A stretch of DNA of 64,000 nt from Chloroflexota bacterium (lineage in GTDB: Bacteria > Chloroflexota > Anaerolineae > Anaerolineales > Villigracilaceae), in the NCBI GenBank assembly GCA_013112685.1, contig JABFGC010000002.1, forward strand, positions 692,902 through 756,901. The letters run 5' to 3'. A program made the translations under genes and the position numbers. How positions within the stretch are numbered: the stretch's first letter is position 1; each line of letters starts with the position of its first letter. This document shows positions 8,990 through 19,227 of this stretch, piece after piece. The notes below the pieces were generated by a model that ran no database searches, was not told where the DNA came from, and saw only the letters and a program-made list of their open reading frames with translations.

Positions 8990-10180
8990 ATGCCGCTCAC
9001 ACTCCTGCTCGATCTGGACGACACCCTTCTCGATACAAACCTGCAAGCCTTCGTCCCCGCATATTTCCAGGCGCTGGCAAAGGACCTCGCGCCGCACGTG
9101 GATCCCGGCTTGATGATGCGCGCGCTGGTCTTCGGCACGAACTTGATGAATCAGAGCGAGGATTTCACGCAGACATTAAGTCAGGTCTTCGACTCGGCGT
9201 TCTACCCGCAGGTGAACCGCACAAAAGAAGGTCTTTCCCCCGTCATCGAAAATTTTTACGACAATATCTTCCCAACCCTGCGGGGACTCACCGCATCCAG
9301 ACCGGATGCCAAGGCGTTTGTGGAATGGGCGTTCTCACAGGGATATCGCGTCGCCATCGCCACCGACCCGCTCCTGCCGCGCAAAGCCACGCATCACCGC
9401 CTGCGCTGGGTGGGCTTCGAGCCGGAGCAGTTCGAACTCGTCACAACTTTCGAGGATTTCCATTTTTCCAAAACCCATGCCGCGTATTACGCCGAGGTGC
9501 TGGGACGATTGGGCTGGACGGATGATCCCGTGCTCATGGTGGGAAACGATTTGGAGCGCGACATCCTCCCCGCGAAAAAGCTTGGGCTGGCTGCCTTTCA
9601 CGTGGATGGAGGATCCGCTTCATCGTCTGAACTGGAAGCGGGCGCGCGCGGCACATTGCCTGACCTGCGCCGATGGCTTGAGTCCACCGACCTCAAATCC
9701 CTGACTCCCAATTTCAAATCCAGCGATTCCATCATGGCGGTGATACTTTCCACGCCCGCCGTGCTGAACGGTTTGCTCGGCGCATTGGATGCAGATGCCT
9801 GGATGCGCAAACCCGCCGCAGATCAATGGACGCTGACCGAACTGCTTTGCCACCTGCGCGATACCGAGCGCGAAATCCATCACATGCAATTGAAGTTGTT
9901 TGCGGAGCAGGAAGAGCCTTTCATCCCGCGTCCCGATACAGGCGTGTGGGCGAGCCAGCGCGATTATTTGCACGAGAACGGCGCGAACGTTCTGGCGGAA
10001 TTCAACGCGGCGCGGCAGGCGACGGTTTCGTCATTGAAGAATATTCCGCCCGATTGCTGGAATCGAAAGGCGCGCCATGCGATCTTTGGACCGACGACGT
10101 TCCAGGAGGTGGTCGGTTTCATCGCGGAGCACGACCGCCTGCACATCCAACAGGCATGGGCGATTCTAAAAGGGTTGTAA
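8990..10180 (+). CDS. HAD-family hydrolase fused to a DinB-like domain
   Basis: 396 residues. The N-terminal part (about 1-235) is a HAD phosphatase: motif I DLDDTLLDT with nucleophile D8 and acid/base D10, a helical cap, and motif IV VGNDLERDILPAKKLG. After a linker (about 225-245) comes a DinB/DfsB-type four-helix bundle: WTLTELLCHLRDTEREIH, then EHDRLHIQQAWAIL, with His residues placed as in the metal site of that superfamily. The single open frame contains no stop, and the second part has no ribosome-binding site of its own. Substrate unknown. A joint role in clearing damaged phosphometabolites or thiol adducts is only a guess. Confidence 0.8.
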   Translation: MPLTLLLDLDDTLLDTNLQAFVPAYFQALAKDLAPHVDPGLMMRALVFGTNLMNQSEDFTQTLSQVFDSAFYPQVNRTKEGLSPVIENFYDNIFPTLRGLTASRPDAKAFVEWAFSQGYRVAIATDPLLPRKATHHRLRWVGFEPEQFELVTTFEDFHFSKTHAAYYAEVLGRLGWTDDPVLMVGNDLERDILPAKKLGLAAFHVDGGSASSSELEAGARGTLPDLRRWLESTDLKSLTPNFKSSDSIMAVILSTPAVLNGLLGALDADAWMRKPAADQWTLTELLCHLRDTEREIHHMQLKLFAEQEEPFIPRPDTGVWASQRDYLHENGANVLAEFNAARQATVSSLKNIPPDCWNRKARHAIFGPTTFQEVVGFIAEHDRLHIQQAWAILKGL

Positions 10181-10212
10181 AATCGGCGTGTCTTCCCGCT
10201 GGAAATTGTGTT

Positions 10213-10246
10213 TTAAGGGGCAAGGTGGCTTGCCCCTTAATCTTTT
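10213..10246 (+). terminator. Rho-independent terminator
   Basis: Perfect 12-bp stem 10213-10224/10229-10240 (TTAAGGGGCAAG) with a GTGG loop, followed by TCTTTT. It closes the efp to HAD-DinB group. The rest of the gap to fabF (10247-10389) shows no gene. Confidence 0.85.
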
Positions 10247-10389
10247 AACTCACCTTACGCGGCAGGGGCGGCCCTTCGGGATGGATTAGGTGTCATGCCC
10301 TCGCTGGGCGGGTCGCCTCTATGGTTTGCGAAGAGAATTTTGCATAAGGCGAGCTTTAAATTTCATTCTTAGTTAGGAGCAAATGATTG

Positions 10390-11629
10390 ATGAGAAAACA
10401 AGTGGTTGTAACGGGGCTGGGTTGCATCAGCCCGGTGGGCAACAATGTGAAGGATACCTGGGAGGCGCTGCTCGCCGGGAAGTCCGGCGCGGCTCCCATC
10501 ACGGCGTTCGACGCCAGCGCGCACAAGACGAAATTCGCGGCGGAAGTCAAAGGCTTCGACGGCGTGGCGTTATTCGGTACGCGCGAGGCGCGCAAGATGG
10601 ATCGTTTCACCCAATTTGCCACAGCCGCCACGCTGGAGGCGCTGGAACAATCCGGTTTGAAAATTGACGAATCGAACCGCGACCGGGTCGGGATTTTGAT
10701 CGGTTCGGGCATCGGCGGCATCATTACCTTGATCGAGCAATACGACGTGATGCGCGAACGCGGACCGGAGCGCGTCAGCCCGTTCCTGATCCCGATGATG
10801 ATCTCAGATGGCGCGGCTGGGAATATCGCCATCCGCACCGGCGCGCGCGGACCCGAACATGGCGCTGGCGACGGCGTGCGCCTCCGGCACGAACGCCATC
10901 GGCGAGGCGGCGGAGATGATTCGCCGCGGCGCGGCGGACGCCATGATCGCGGGTGCATCGGAAGCGGCGATCACCTCGATTTCGATGGCGGGCATGAATG
11001 TGATGACCGCCCTCTCCACGCGCAACGACGATCCCCAGCGCGCTTCGCGTCCGTTCGATAAAGACCGCGACGGCTTTGTAATGGGGGAGGGCGCGGGGGT
11101 TGTCATTCTCGAGTCGCTGGAATACGCGCAGGCGCGCGGCGCAACCATCCTCTGCGAATTCACCGGCTATGGCACCTCAGACGATGCCTACCATATCTCC
11201 GCGCCTGCCGAAAACGGGGCGGGAGCGGCGATCTCGATGCGGCTCGCGCTCGAGGATGCCGGGCTGGGCGTCGAGGACATCCACTACATCAACGCGCACG
11301 GCACATCCACGCAGTTGAACGACAAGAGCGAAACCGCCGCCATCAAAACCGTCTTCGGCGAGCAGGCGTACCAGATCCCCATTTCCTCCACCAAATCCAT
11401 GACCGGGCACCTGCTGGGCGCGTCCGGCGCGCTGGAGGCGGTCGTCAGCACGATGACGATTCTGAACGGCATCCTGCCCCCGACCATCAACTATCAAACC
11501 CCCGATCCCGTCTGTGACCTGGATTACGTCCCTAACCAGCCGCGCAAGGTGGATGTGAACCACGTCATGTCCAACTCGTTTGGTTTTGGAGGGCACAACG
11601 CCACGCTGATCCTCAGCCGCCATAAATAA
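10390..11629 (+). CDS. fabF: Beta-ketoacyl-ACP synthase II (one frameshift)
   Basis: Condensing enzyme that elongates acyl-ACP with malonyl-ACP in type II fatty acid synthesis, cytosolic. ATG 10390 ([11 protein letters not shown]) is preferred over the in-frame TTG three bases earlier because AGGAG lies at about 10375. The catalytic triad is visible: Cys in [11 protein letters not shown], His in NAHGTST and His in TGHLLGASG. The frame shifts near 10855, where one extra G separates GARGP from NMALATACA, so a sequencing indel is likely. It is followed ten bases later by fabH. Confidence 0.93.
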
Positions 11630-11639
11630 AGGAGCAAGT

Positions 11640-12746
11640 ATGCCATTCGCGCATATCACAGGCTGGGGCATGCACGTCCCGGAGCCTGTACTTACGAACG
11701 ACGACATCGCCAAACTCGTGGAAACCAGCGACGATTGGATTCGCAGCCGCACGGGGATTCGCGAACGTCACATTGCGAGGGAGAATGAATATCCGTCCAC
11801 GCTGGGCGTGGAGGCTTCACTGAAGGCGCTCGAGGTGGCGAACCTTGCCCCCACCGATTTGGATTTGATCATCTGCACTTCCTCTTCCCCGGAATATATC
11901 TTCCCGGCGACCGCCTGCATCATCCAGGATCAAATCGGGGCGACCAAAGCCGGCGCGTTCGACCTCCTCGGCGGCTTGTTCCGGCTTCATTTACGCTGCC
12001 AACATGGCGGCGCAAGCCATCCGCGGCGGTTCCATCAAGAACGCGCTGATCGTCGGCACGGAGACGCTTTCGCGCTTCATAAACTGGAAGGACCGCAACA
12101 CCTGCATCCTGTTTGGGGACGGGGCGGGGGCGTTCGTCCTGCAAGCCAGCGACAAGCCCGGCGGCGTGCTTTCCGCCGTGATGCACTCCGACGGCTCCGG
12201 TGCGGACCTGTTGACCCTGCCCGGCGGCGGCGCGCGTCACCCAGCCACCGAGACCACCATCCACGAAGGCAAACATTACGTTTACATGGACGGCAAGGAA
12301 GTCTTCCGCTTTGCCACGCGCGTCATGGGACAAGCCACCCAGGAATCCCTGCAACTTGCCGGGTTGACGACGAACGATGTGCAGTGGATCATTCCGCACC
12401 AGGCAAACTACCGCATCATCGAGACCGCCGCGAAATACCTGAAAATGCCGATGGAAAAATTCGTCGTCAACGTGGGACCGCTACGGCAACACCTCCACGG
12501 CGTCCATCCCGATTGCCGCCGTGGAAGCCATCGAAGGCGGGAAGGTCAAAAGCGGCGATAAGGTCGTCTTCGTCGGCTTTGGGGCAGGGCTGACCTGGGG
12601 CGCGATGACCGTCGAATGGACGGGGCCCCATCCCCGCCAAGAAGGCTGTCCATCCCCAGCAATATCGTCTGTTTGCCCGCCTGCGCTCGCTCGTGCGCCG
12701 CGCCCTGCGCTTCATCGAAGGCATCTTCTTCCGCAGGGAACTCTAA
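11640..12746 (+). CDS. fabH: Beta-ketoacyl-ACP synthase III (three frameshifts)
   Basis: Initiates type II fatty acid synthesis by condensing acyl-CoA with malonyl-ACP. ATG 11640 follows AGGAG. The frame shifts near 11968; in the corrected frame the active-site Cys (TGT 11977-11979, [11 protein letters not shown]) appears, so the shift hides rather than removes it. His is in IIPHQANYR and Asn in YGNTSTAS, the latter after a shift near 12478. A third shift in the GGGGCCCC run near 12625 leads to a basic tail ([12 protein letters not shown]) ending at TAA 12744-12746, longer than most FabH. All breaks look like one-base indels. Confidence 0.9.
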
Positions 12747-12803
12747 CCACGTTTTCATTGAATCGTGGTACGATACCGTTGAATTTCATTCAAGGAGTAT
12801 CGT

Positions 12804-12986
12804 ATGTTAGGTCTGCCTCGTGGTACGGAATGGATCGTCATTCTGCTGATTGTCATCCTGCTTTTTGGTCCGGGGCGCATCGGCAAGATCGCCGGTGAGA
12901 TCGGGCGCAGCATCAAGTCCTTCCGCGAAGGGTTGGGCGGCAAGGACGAGAGCGCAGGTGAATCCCCCGAAGAGGAAAAGAAGTAA
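12804..12986 (+). CDS. tatA: Sec-independent translocase TatA/TatE-type subunit
   Basis: 60 residues: a single membrane helix ([19 protein letters not shown]), the [14 protein letters not shown] hinge and an amphipathic helix (SIKSFREGL), then an acidic tail. This is the pore-forming small subunit for twin-arginine substrates. At least two proteins in this window carry RR signals (the L,D-transpeptidase and the Rieske protein). AAGGAG lies 8 bases before ATG 12804. TatC is not in the window. Confidence 0.92.
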   Translation: MLGLPRGTEWIVILLIVILLFGPGRIGKIAGEIGRSIKSFREGLGGKDESAGESPEEEKK

Positions 12987-12990
12987 TCAA

Positions 12991-13020
12991 AAAAAACAGA
13001 CCGCAGCCGGTCTGTTTTTT
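12991..13020. terminator. Bidirectional terminator between convergent genes
   Basis: Perfect 13-bp stem 12991-13003/13008-13020, A-run on the left arm and T-run on the right, loop CAGC. It separates tatA (plus) and the MgtC-family gene (minus). Confidence 0.92.
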
Positions 13021-13026
13021 TGATCG

Positions 13027-13668
13027 TTAGTAGGTCAGTTCCTTCACGGCTTTATCGCGCATCATGGCTTGAATGAATTTTTCGTGATTTTGCGGCGAAC
13101 CGATCACCTTCCACGTGCTGATGATGGACTTTTCGTTCTTCGCCTGGTGGTGCTCGAACACGCGCAGCGACAACTCGTCGAAAAGTCCCGAAATCTTCTC
13201 CACTTTTTTGAAATCGTCGGTCGCCAGGGTGACCTCGTACGCGCGCGATTCGCGGATGCGGTCAATGCGCGCCTCCGGGAACGGGAAGGCAATCAGCACC
13301 AGGATCGTCACGCCGGTGGCGGCGAGGACGAAATACAAACTTCCCGCGCCAATGCCCATGCCCAGCGCCGCGGCGAGCCAGATGGTGGCGGCGGTGGTCA
13401 GCCCTGCGATTCGCCCGCCTTCACGCACAATCGCGCCCGCGCCCAGAAAGCCGATGCCCGTGACGATGTTCGCCGCAATGCGCGTTTGCGTAAACCCGGG
13501 GTCCATGCTGAGCGAAAAGATGGTGAACAACGTCGAGCCAAGCGTGATCAGGATGATCGTGCGGAAGCCCGCCGCTTTATCCTGAAACTCGCGTTCCGCG
13601 CCGATCAGCCCGCCCACCAGCACAGCCATGCCGACTTTGACAAGGTTTTCAATGAAGAATTGTTCCAT
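13027..13668 (-). CDS. MgtC/SapB family membrane protein
   Basis: 213 residues. The N-terminal 130 residues form about four membrane helices with the family signatures VGGLIGAEREFQDKAAGFRT and GIGFLGAGAIVREGG. A soluble ACT-like C-terminal domain follows (AYEVTLATDDFKKVEKISGL). Family members modulate Mg2+ homeostasis or F-type ATPase. It ends at the shared terminator with tatA and starts just downstream of the broken DUF255 remnant on the same strand. Confidence 0.88.
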   Translation of the reverse strand: MEQFFIENLVKVGMAVLVGGLIGAEREFQDKAAGFRTIILITLGSTLFTIFSLSMDPGFTQTRIAANIVTGIGFLGAGAIVREGGRIAGLTTAATIWLAAALGMGIGAGSLYFVLAATGVTILVLIAFPFPEARIDRIRESRAYEVTLATDDFKKVEKISGLFDELSLRVFEHHQAKNEKSIISTWKVIGSPQNHEKFIQAMMRDKAVKELTY

Positions 13669-13677
13669 GGTCTCCTC

Positions 13678-14966
13678 TTAGGAATTCAGTTGTTCGATCA
13701 ACGTCTCGATCTCTGTGGCGGGCAGTTTGCAAACGAACCCCTCGCACACGAAGGCAGTCGCCTTATTATCCTTCATCGGTCTGTCGTTCAATAATGCCGG
13801 CGAATTTTCTTTTATGGGATGGGAGGATGCGGCTGTCACCACGTTTGGGCGATATTCTACCTGAATTGCCTTGAGCATCCGCTCGAAGTTTTCCTCGCCC
13901 GCTTCACCCATGACCGCGACCTGCTTCATCGTCCCCAGGGCATTTTCCGCCGCTGAGAGCCATCTCGCAAAGCCGAGCGGATAACGCAAAAGATAGCCGG
14001 TGACCTGTTTCAACGATTCTTCCGCCAGGTCGTGGTACCTGCCTTCGTCGGTGAAGGCGGCCAGTTTGAGCAGGGCTTCGCAAGCCAGCGCGTTGCCCGA
14101 TGGCGTGGCGTTGTCTTGAAGGTCCTTGGGGCGGAGAAGCAGTTGTTCGGCGTCGTTTGGCGTATCGAAGAAACCGCCTGCGGGGTCGTGGAATTTTTCG
14201 ATCATCTCATCCGTCAGTTCTTTGGCGGCAGCAAACCATTTGTTGTTGAAATCGGTCTGGTACAGTTCCAGCAAGCCGAGAATCAAGGCGCCGTAATCTT
14301 CGAGGAAGACTTCGTTTGTGGGTTTACCATCCCGCCAGGCGCGGCGTAATTTTCCGTTCGGGCGCAGTTCGGAGAGTAAAAATTCCGCGTTGCGAACTGC
14401 AAGACTCTGGAGTTGACCAGCTTGCTGGTCCGTTGTCGGAAGCAAGCTTCCTGACTCCAGAACGCGGCTCGCCTCCGCGACAGTCGCCAGCATGAGTCCG
14501 TTCCACGCGGTGAGGATTTTGTCGTCAGTGGCGGGACGGACGCGCATGGCGCGGGTGGTGTACAGCCTGGAGTGGGCATCCGCTAATTTTGCTTGAACCG
14601 TTTCGAGGTCCAGCTGGAAGCGGGCGGCGAGGGAGGAATCGTCCAATGCGCGCTGGAGAACCGTCCTGCCTTCCCAATTTCCTTTGGCGGTGATCCCATA
14701 CGCCGTTTCGAAAAATTCATACTCGCCGCCGAGAATGTCCTTGATTTCTTCCTGAGTCCAAACATAGAACCTGCCCTCTTCGCCTTCGGAGTCGGCGTCG
14801 AGCGAGGAGTAAAAGCCGCCCTGGGGGTGGGCCATTTCGCGCGCGATGAATTCGAGCGTTTCGACGGCGATGCGCTTGTAAAACGGATCCTTGAAAACCT
14901 GCCACGCATGAAGATAAGCGCGCGCGAGCAGTGCGTTATCGTAAAGCATTTTTTCGTAATAGTGTA
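13678..14966 (-). pseudogene. C-terminal half of a DUF255 (thioredoxin-domain, YyaL-type) gene, split
   Basis: About 425 residues matching the C-terminal, glycosidase-like helical-barrel part of DUF255 proteins: EKMLYDNALLARAYL, GGFYSSLDADSEGEEGRFYVW, ATDDKILTAWNGLML, GGFFDTPNDAE and the C-terminal AFVCEGFVC. The thioredoxin-like N-terminal half with ACHWCH is missing here and found at 57738-58532 in the same orientation. Similarity stops abruptly at the HFEK-M motif near 14960. The frame stays open upstream to 15138 but those residues do not resemble the family and overlap the end of the intact copy. It is G+C-rich like the left flank. Confidence 0.88.
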
Positions 14967-14999
14967 CCCAATCGTACAAACGGAGTTGTGTTTTCAGCA

Positions 15000-15032
15000 C
15001 GGTTATCAGTCGGCAGTTATGGTCTGATGTCC
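15000..15032. repeat. Degenerate ATCAG-type repeat at island edge
   Basis: The stretch GGTTATCAGTCGGCAGTTAT and following TGGTCTGATG resembles a decayed copy of the ATCAGTG heptad repeat that is clearer at 40801-40876. It lies between the DUF255 remnant and the end of the intact copy, about 40 bases inside the inferred left junction. Confidence 0.35.
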
Positions 15033-15034
15033 CA

Positions 15035-17089
15035 CTAAGGATTTGAGATACCCTCCAGCTGGATCTCCATTTCCTTTGATGAATTGACCGGCTGTAAACA
15101 AACAAATCCCTGACATACATACGCTGTTGGCAGATCATTTAATAGAGGTCGATCCTTCAGCAGGGCTGGCGCATCCGGCTCTGGTGGGTAATTGGAAATC
15201 GCAGTTACTTGCCGGGGCCGGAACGTTTTCCAGAGGGTACTCAACAATTCTTTGGTTTCGGTACGCTGTGAGTCGCCGATAATTGCCACCTCACGTGTCG
15301 GACCGACAGCAAAGTCAGCCGCGCACAACCACTGTGCAAAGGCAGTCGGATAGCGTAGTATCGCTCCATATACTGAGGAAAGCATCTCCTCGGTAAGGTC
15401 TCGCCATTCTATCCGATCCCCATACGCTGCCAGCTCGAGTAGGGCAGTAGCGGCGAGTGCATTCCCAGACGGGGTGGCATTGTCCTGAATATCTTTCGGA
15501 CGTACCAGGAGGGTTTCATGGTCGTCGCGGGTATCGAAAAAACCTCCATTGGGATCAACGAAGTGCGCCACCATTTCATCGGCGAGTTTCAAAGCCGAAA
15601 GATACCATTCCTTATTCGGATCGGATTGATACAACGCCAAAAGCGCCAAGATCAGACCGGCATAATCTTCCAGGTAAGCATTGTGCTTTGCCTGTCCCTC
15701 CCGCCAGGATCGGTGCAGTCGATTATTTGCATATAGATTATTCAACAAGAATCGTGCGTTACGAGTGGCAACTTGAAGATAATCCTGCCTATTTAGATAA
15801 CGTCCTGCTTCTGCAAAGGCTTTGAGCATCAGGGAGTTCCACATGACAAGCACTTTGTCATCTGTGCCAGGGCGGATGCGTGAACTTCTTGCTTCTAAAA
15901 GTCTTGCGTGACATTTGGACAATCTCTGCCACAGTTCTTCTTGCTCCATTTTGAAGCGGGCTGCGAGTGTGGAATCATCCAAAGCACGTTGCAGGATGGT
16001 CTTGCCTTCCCAATTTCCAGATGGGGTAACGCCATACGCCACTTTGAAAAAGTCAAAATCAGATCCGAGCACTTCTTCGAGTTCGTCTTGTGTCCAGACA
16101 TAGAATTTCCCTTCTTCACCATCTGAGTCGGCATCCAAGCTACTGAAAAATCCACCTTCTGAATGGGTTAATTCGCGTAGGACAAAATCCAACGTCTCCT
16201 CGCAAATCCTGCGATAGTCGGTGTTGCCAGTGAGCAAATACCCATGCAAATATGCCAGGGCTAATTGGGCATTATCATATGTCATTTTTTCAAAGTGAGG
16301 CGTTCTCCAAAAATTATCGACGCTATAACGGGAGAAACCGCCACTAACAACATCATACATCCCGCCGCGTGACATGGCACTTAATGCATGGGTGACAGCC
16401 TTTATTATTTGTTCGCGTTGAGTTGTATCGGTGGTTGCTCGGCGTAAAAGAAATTCGATGGTCATGGGTTGCGGAAACTTCGGCGCCTGGCCCCAACCTC
16501 CATATCCCCAATCGTAGGAATCAAGCAGGTTCTTTATAGCTGCTTCGAGAGCTTCTGTGGTTATTTCATTTCTATTCTCGGGCTTGTTTATGGGCGGACG
16601 AATATGTTCGAAGACCTGATTACCAACTCGATCCACTTCCTGAACATCTTCACGCCATGCCTTGGCAATGCTGTTAAGGACTTCTTTGAAGGATGGCATG
16701 TTGTAGCGTCGAACGGGTGGGAAGTATGTGCCGGCAAAAAAGGGACGCAAGTCGGGTGTGAGGAAGACAGACATGGGCCAGCCACCAGAGCCGGTCATGG
16801 CAACGGTTGCTTGCATATAAATTCCGTCCACATCTGGACGTTCTTCCCGATCCACTTTGATGCTGATAAATTCTTGATTCATCAGCGAAGCGGTTTCAGG
16901 ATCTTCAAAGCTTTCCTCCCTCATGCGGTGACACCAGTGGCAGGCAGCATATCCGATGCTGAGGAAGATGGGCTTGTTCTCGGCCCGGGCTTTGGCGAGC
17001 GCTTCTTCGCCCCAAGGGTACCAGTCAACCGGATTATTCGCATGTTGGAGTAGATAGGGGGAATTCTCATTAATTAATTGGTTGGGCAT
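15035..17089 (-). CDS. Full-length DUF255 / thioredoxin-domain protein (YyaL, SSP411 family)
   Basis: 684 residues, full family length. N-terminal thioredoxin-like domain: [22 protein letters not shown], the YAACHWCH active-site-like motif and [15 protein letters not shown], followed by the (alpha/alpha)6-barrel domain with [21 protein letters not shown] and [12 protein letters not shown]. The function of the family is not well settled (redox or carbohydrate-related). Base composition is clearly more AT-rich than the remnant next to it; for example I counted 20 G+C of 60 in the row at 16261. It therefore probably came from another lineage. Its stop lies inside the spurious upstream extension of the remnant. 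It may functionally replace the split gene. Confidence 0.93.
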   Translation of the reverse strand: MPNQLINENSPYLLQHANNPVDWYPWGEEALAKARAENKPIFLSIGYAACHWCHRMREESFEDPETASLMNQEFISIKVDREERPDVDGIYMQATVAMTGSGGWPMSVFLTPDLRPFFAGTYFPPVRRYNMPSFKEVLNSIAKAWREDVQEVDRVGNQVFEHIRPPINKPENRNEITTEALEAAIKNLLDSYDWGYGGWGQAPKFPQPMTIEFLLRRATTDTTQREQIIKAVTHALSAMSRGGMYDVVSGGFSRYSVDNFWRTPHFEKMTYDNAQLALAYLHGYLLTGNTDYRRICEETLDFVLRELTHSEGGFFSSLDADSDGEEGKFYVWTQDELEEVLGSDFDFFKVAYGVTPSGNWEGKTILQRALDDSTLAARFKMEQEELWQRLSKCHARLLEARSSRIRPGTDDKVLVMWNSLMLKAFAEAGRYLNRQDYLQVATRNARFLLNNLYANNRLHRSWREGQAKHNAYLEDYAGLILALLALYQSDPNKEWYLSALKLADEMVAHFVDPNGGFFDTRDDHETLLVRPKDIQDNATPSGNALAATALLELAAYGDRIEWRDLTEEMLSSVYGAILRYPTAFAQWLCAADFAVGPTREVAIIGDSQRTETKELLSTLWKTFRPRQVTAISNYPPEPDAPALLKDRPLLNDLPTAYVCQGFVCLQPVNSSKEMEIQLEGISNP

Positions 17090-17130
17090 ACGTTACCTCT
17101 AAACGAAACCTGAAAGATTTGCTTTTTGGT

Positions 17131-17745
17131 TTAGATTATAGCCCAAGCGAGTGAATGCGAACGAAATTCCAAACTGGTCGGCGCCGAATTTGTTTCCTGG
17201 ACCGCGCTCGGCTTGACGGAAGCGTCGCACTTCTTTCGTTCTTTTCTCCAACTCAGAATCAGTGAATAGGCTTGTCCCAATATTCTCCGTCTTTCGGTTG
17301 CTTCTGCGATCACAACTCTTTTCAGGCCGGCTTCGTGTTGTTCCAAAAAAGAGATAAGCTCTTGGGCTTGACTGGGCGCCAGCTCAATCGTATTGGTCAA
17401 ACACCAGCCATCTTTTTGCGATGGCTCCGACTCGGGTTGATCTGCAATTCTGCTTTTCGATTTCCTGTTTGAAGGATTCGTAAAGCGGTATGCAACCTCT
17501 CCCACCAATAATCCTTTCTTCTTCAATGATTTGGACTGTCGCGACTGCTCCAGAATATGAAGCGCTTGATTGCCGTGCAAATGAGTCACTCGCTTGACCC
17601 GAGCATCCCACACGACGACCCCGATCTTGTGCCAGTTTTCTTCCTCCCATGAACTTGCCCAATTCGGACAAGGAGGGCTGGATACAGAGAAGATGGTTTC
17701 GTTGAGGTGAAAACCCCATACACGATCTTGATCGGATTCTGTCAT
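17131..17745 (-). CDS. Hypothetical protein
   Basis: 204 residues, no recognised family. It begins MTESDQDRVWGFHLNETIF and has a Trp-rich early part (PCPNWASSW, ENWHKIGVVVWDARV), a basic Ser-rich middle, and a helical C-terminal part (IELAPSQAQELISFLEQHE, ATERRRILGQAYSLIL). No signal peptide or membrane helix, so probably cytosolic. The last codons overlap the promoter region of the DUF255 gene. AT-rich like that gene, so it may have arrived with it. Moderate doubt whether the whole frame is coding. Confidence 0.5.
   Translation of the reverse strand: MTESDQDRVWGFHLNETIFSVSSPPCPNWASSWEEENWHKIGVVVWDARVKRVTHLHGNQALHILEQSRQSKSLKKKGLLVGEVAYRFTNPSNRKSKSRIADQPESEPSQKDGWCLTNTIELAPSQAQELISFLEQHEAGLKRVVIAEATERRRILGQAYSLILSWRKERKKCDASVKPSAVQETNSAPTSLEFRSHSLAWAII
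17135..17140 (-). promoter_or_regulatory. -10 box (TATAAT) upstream of the intact DUF255 gene
   Basis: Minus-strand TATAAT in the context GGGCTATAATCT, 46 bases before the ATG. The same GGGCTATAATCT string occurs upstream of the split gene's N-terminal half (58574-58579), so the two genes share promoter sequence. No clear -35. Confidence 0.5.
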
Positions 17746-18095
17746 TTACTTAATCCTGCCTGCATTCAGCAGGCAATGATGATATTGACTGACCAATATT
17801 GCCAGCAATTTTACAAGGTCTATGCCGGGGCTGGTTGGGCCAACCATCAGCACGTTATGTCCAAAAAAACCATCGGATTTCATTTTGAATTTGATTCCAA
17901 AATCATCGAAAATGGTCGTTATGTGATGCAACCCTATATAGTATAGAGCATCTGAAGATCGCGAATGAAGTGCTTGGACGATCCAGTCTGTAATAAAAAA
18001 ATACAAAGACAACGATCCTTACGAAGGTCGTTACACAATTCGTCTATAATAATAAAGTGATGGTGACAGTGTGCATTTCGAGGTGAAGACGATGG
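17746..18095. other. Intergenic stretch with no supported gene
   Basis: AT-rich. Short frames on both strands (79 and 88 codons) have no recognisable similarity or ribosome-binding site. An imperfect hairpin (AACGATCCTT against AAGGTCGTT) lies at about 18010-18031 and might end the minus-strand operon that stops at 18096. Confidence 0.4.
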
Positions 18096-19201
18096 TTATG
18101 CTTCTTTATCTTCAACGCTGACGATTGTTCCACCGGGCCACTCGACGGTGACATCGCCCGGATCATACGGGACCTGAGGCTGGCTCCAACGAAAGATCCA
18201 TTTTGCATCTCCCGGGCTGGCATTGACGCATCCACGCGAAGACGGCTCGCCATAGTTGTTGTGCCAATATGTGGAGTGGATGGCAACTCCCGTCCCCACA
18301 AACAGGCTGACCCAGCCGACCGCGGGCAGGTTCCAGCCTGCAGAGGCGCTGCCTCCACTTAATGGTAAGGATATGGCTTTGCGCCAGATGGGGGACTCAC
18401 CTACTGGCGTCGCCCACGCATCCACACGATTGCCCCAGGTATCCCACAAGGCGCCGCTCGAAATTTTCGCGAAGTAAACTTCAATATTGCCTTCAAAGCA
18501 GGAAAGCGTTTGGTCCCAGATCCTGACAACAATGCGTTTTTGAGCGGGATCCATATCTGGGCTGATGGGAGAGACCTCCTCGGCTGTCAATGGACGAAAC
18601 GCCTCTGCTTGCCCCCAAAAAATATCGCCGGAGCCATACTTCTCGTTGAGCCGGTACCAGACCTGCCCCGACTCGTCCGTGCGGATCTGGTCTGCCCACA
18701 CAATTTGGCTGAAATAGAAACGCGGCGGCAGATTGATGGAGAGCTGATACTGGAGCCACGGCGCACGCGCGGGTGGATTCTCGAGAACCAGATCCACATA
18801 CGGAACCGTGACCTCGACCCACATCCCCTGTCCGAGGCTGGTCTGTGGAAGGCTTGTCACTGGGACATTGGGCTGATTCAACACAGGTTGGACATACCCG
18901 CCCCAGACAAATCCATAAGGTGTTTCCACAAAGCGCTGGTTGATGCGTCCCGGCATCGAGCCAACGGCTTCGCGAATCCATGGGACGATGGCGTCCTCGT
19001 ACAGTGCCCCGATACTCGGCCGGTGGCATCGGGCCGTGCATACACATCCATCTTGCCAACCGTGATTCGTCCCAGCCGCTCCGCTTGCGGAAATTCGGGC
19101 AGGGCTGTTTTTACAACCGGGCGGAACGCCAACGCGCCTGCGCCGAGCACCGCCAGTTTGAGAAAATCGCGGCGGGAGAAGCGGGGATTCCGAATCGCCA
19201 T
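18096..19201 (-). CDS. L,D-transpeptidase (YkuD) with Tat signal (one frameshift)
   Basis: Exported protein of about 368 residues. ATG 19201 opens a twin-arginine signal (SRRDFLKLAVLGAGALAF). The frame shifts near 19020, between the RITVGKMDVYARPDA segment and GALYEDAIVPWIREAVG. The C-terminal YkuD domain has the catalytic motif IHSTYWHNNYG and SSRGCVNAS (nucleophile Cys), the site that forms 3-3 peptidoglycan cross-links or anchors proteins to peptidoglycan. It is the last gene of a minus-strand set (membrane protein, lipoprotein, Rieske, this), pointing to a cell-envelope unit divergent from the multicopper oxidase. Confidence 0.85.
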
Positions 19202-19227
19202 TGTATTCTTCGATCCTGCTTTCCAGC

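Noticed and set aside
14967..15138. N-terminal extension of the DUF255 C-terminal remnant as a real start
   Set aside because: The residues overlap the end of the intact copy and the degenerate repeat, and do not resemble the family.
17746..18012. An 88-codon gene on the minus strand
   Set aside because: No ribosome-binding site, motif or conserved composition; the opposite strand offers an equally poor frame.
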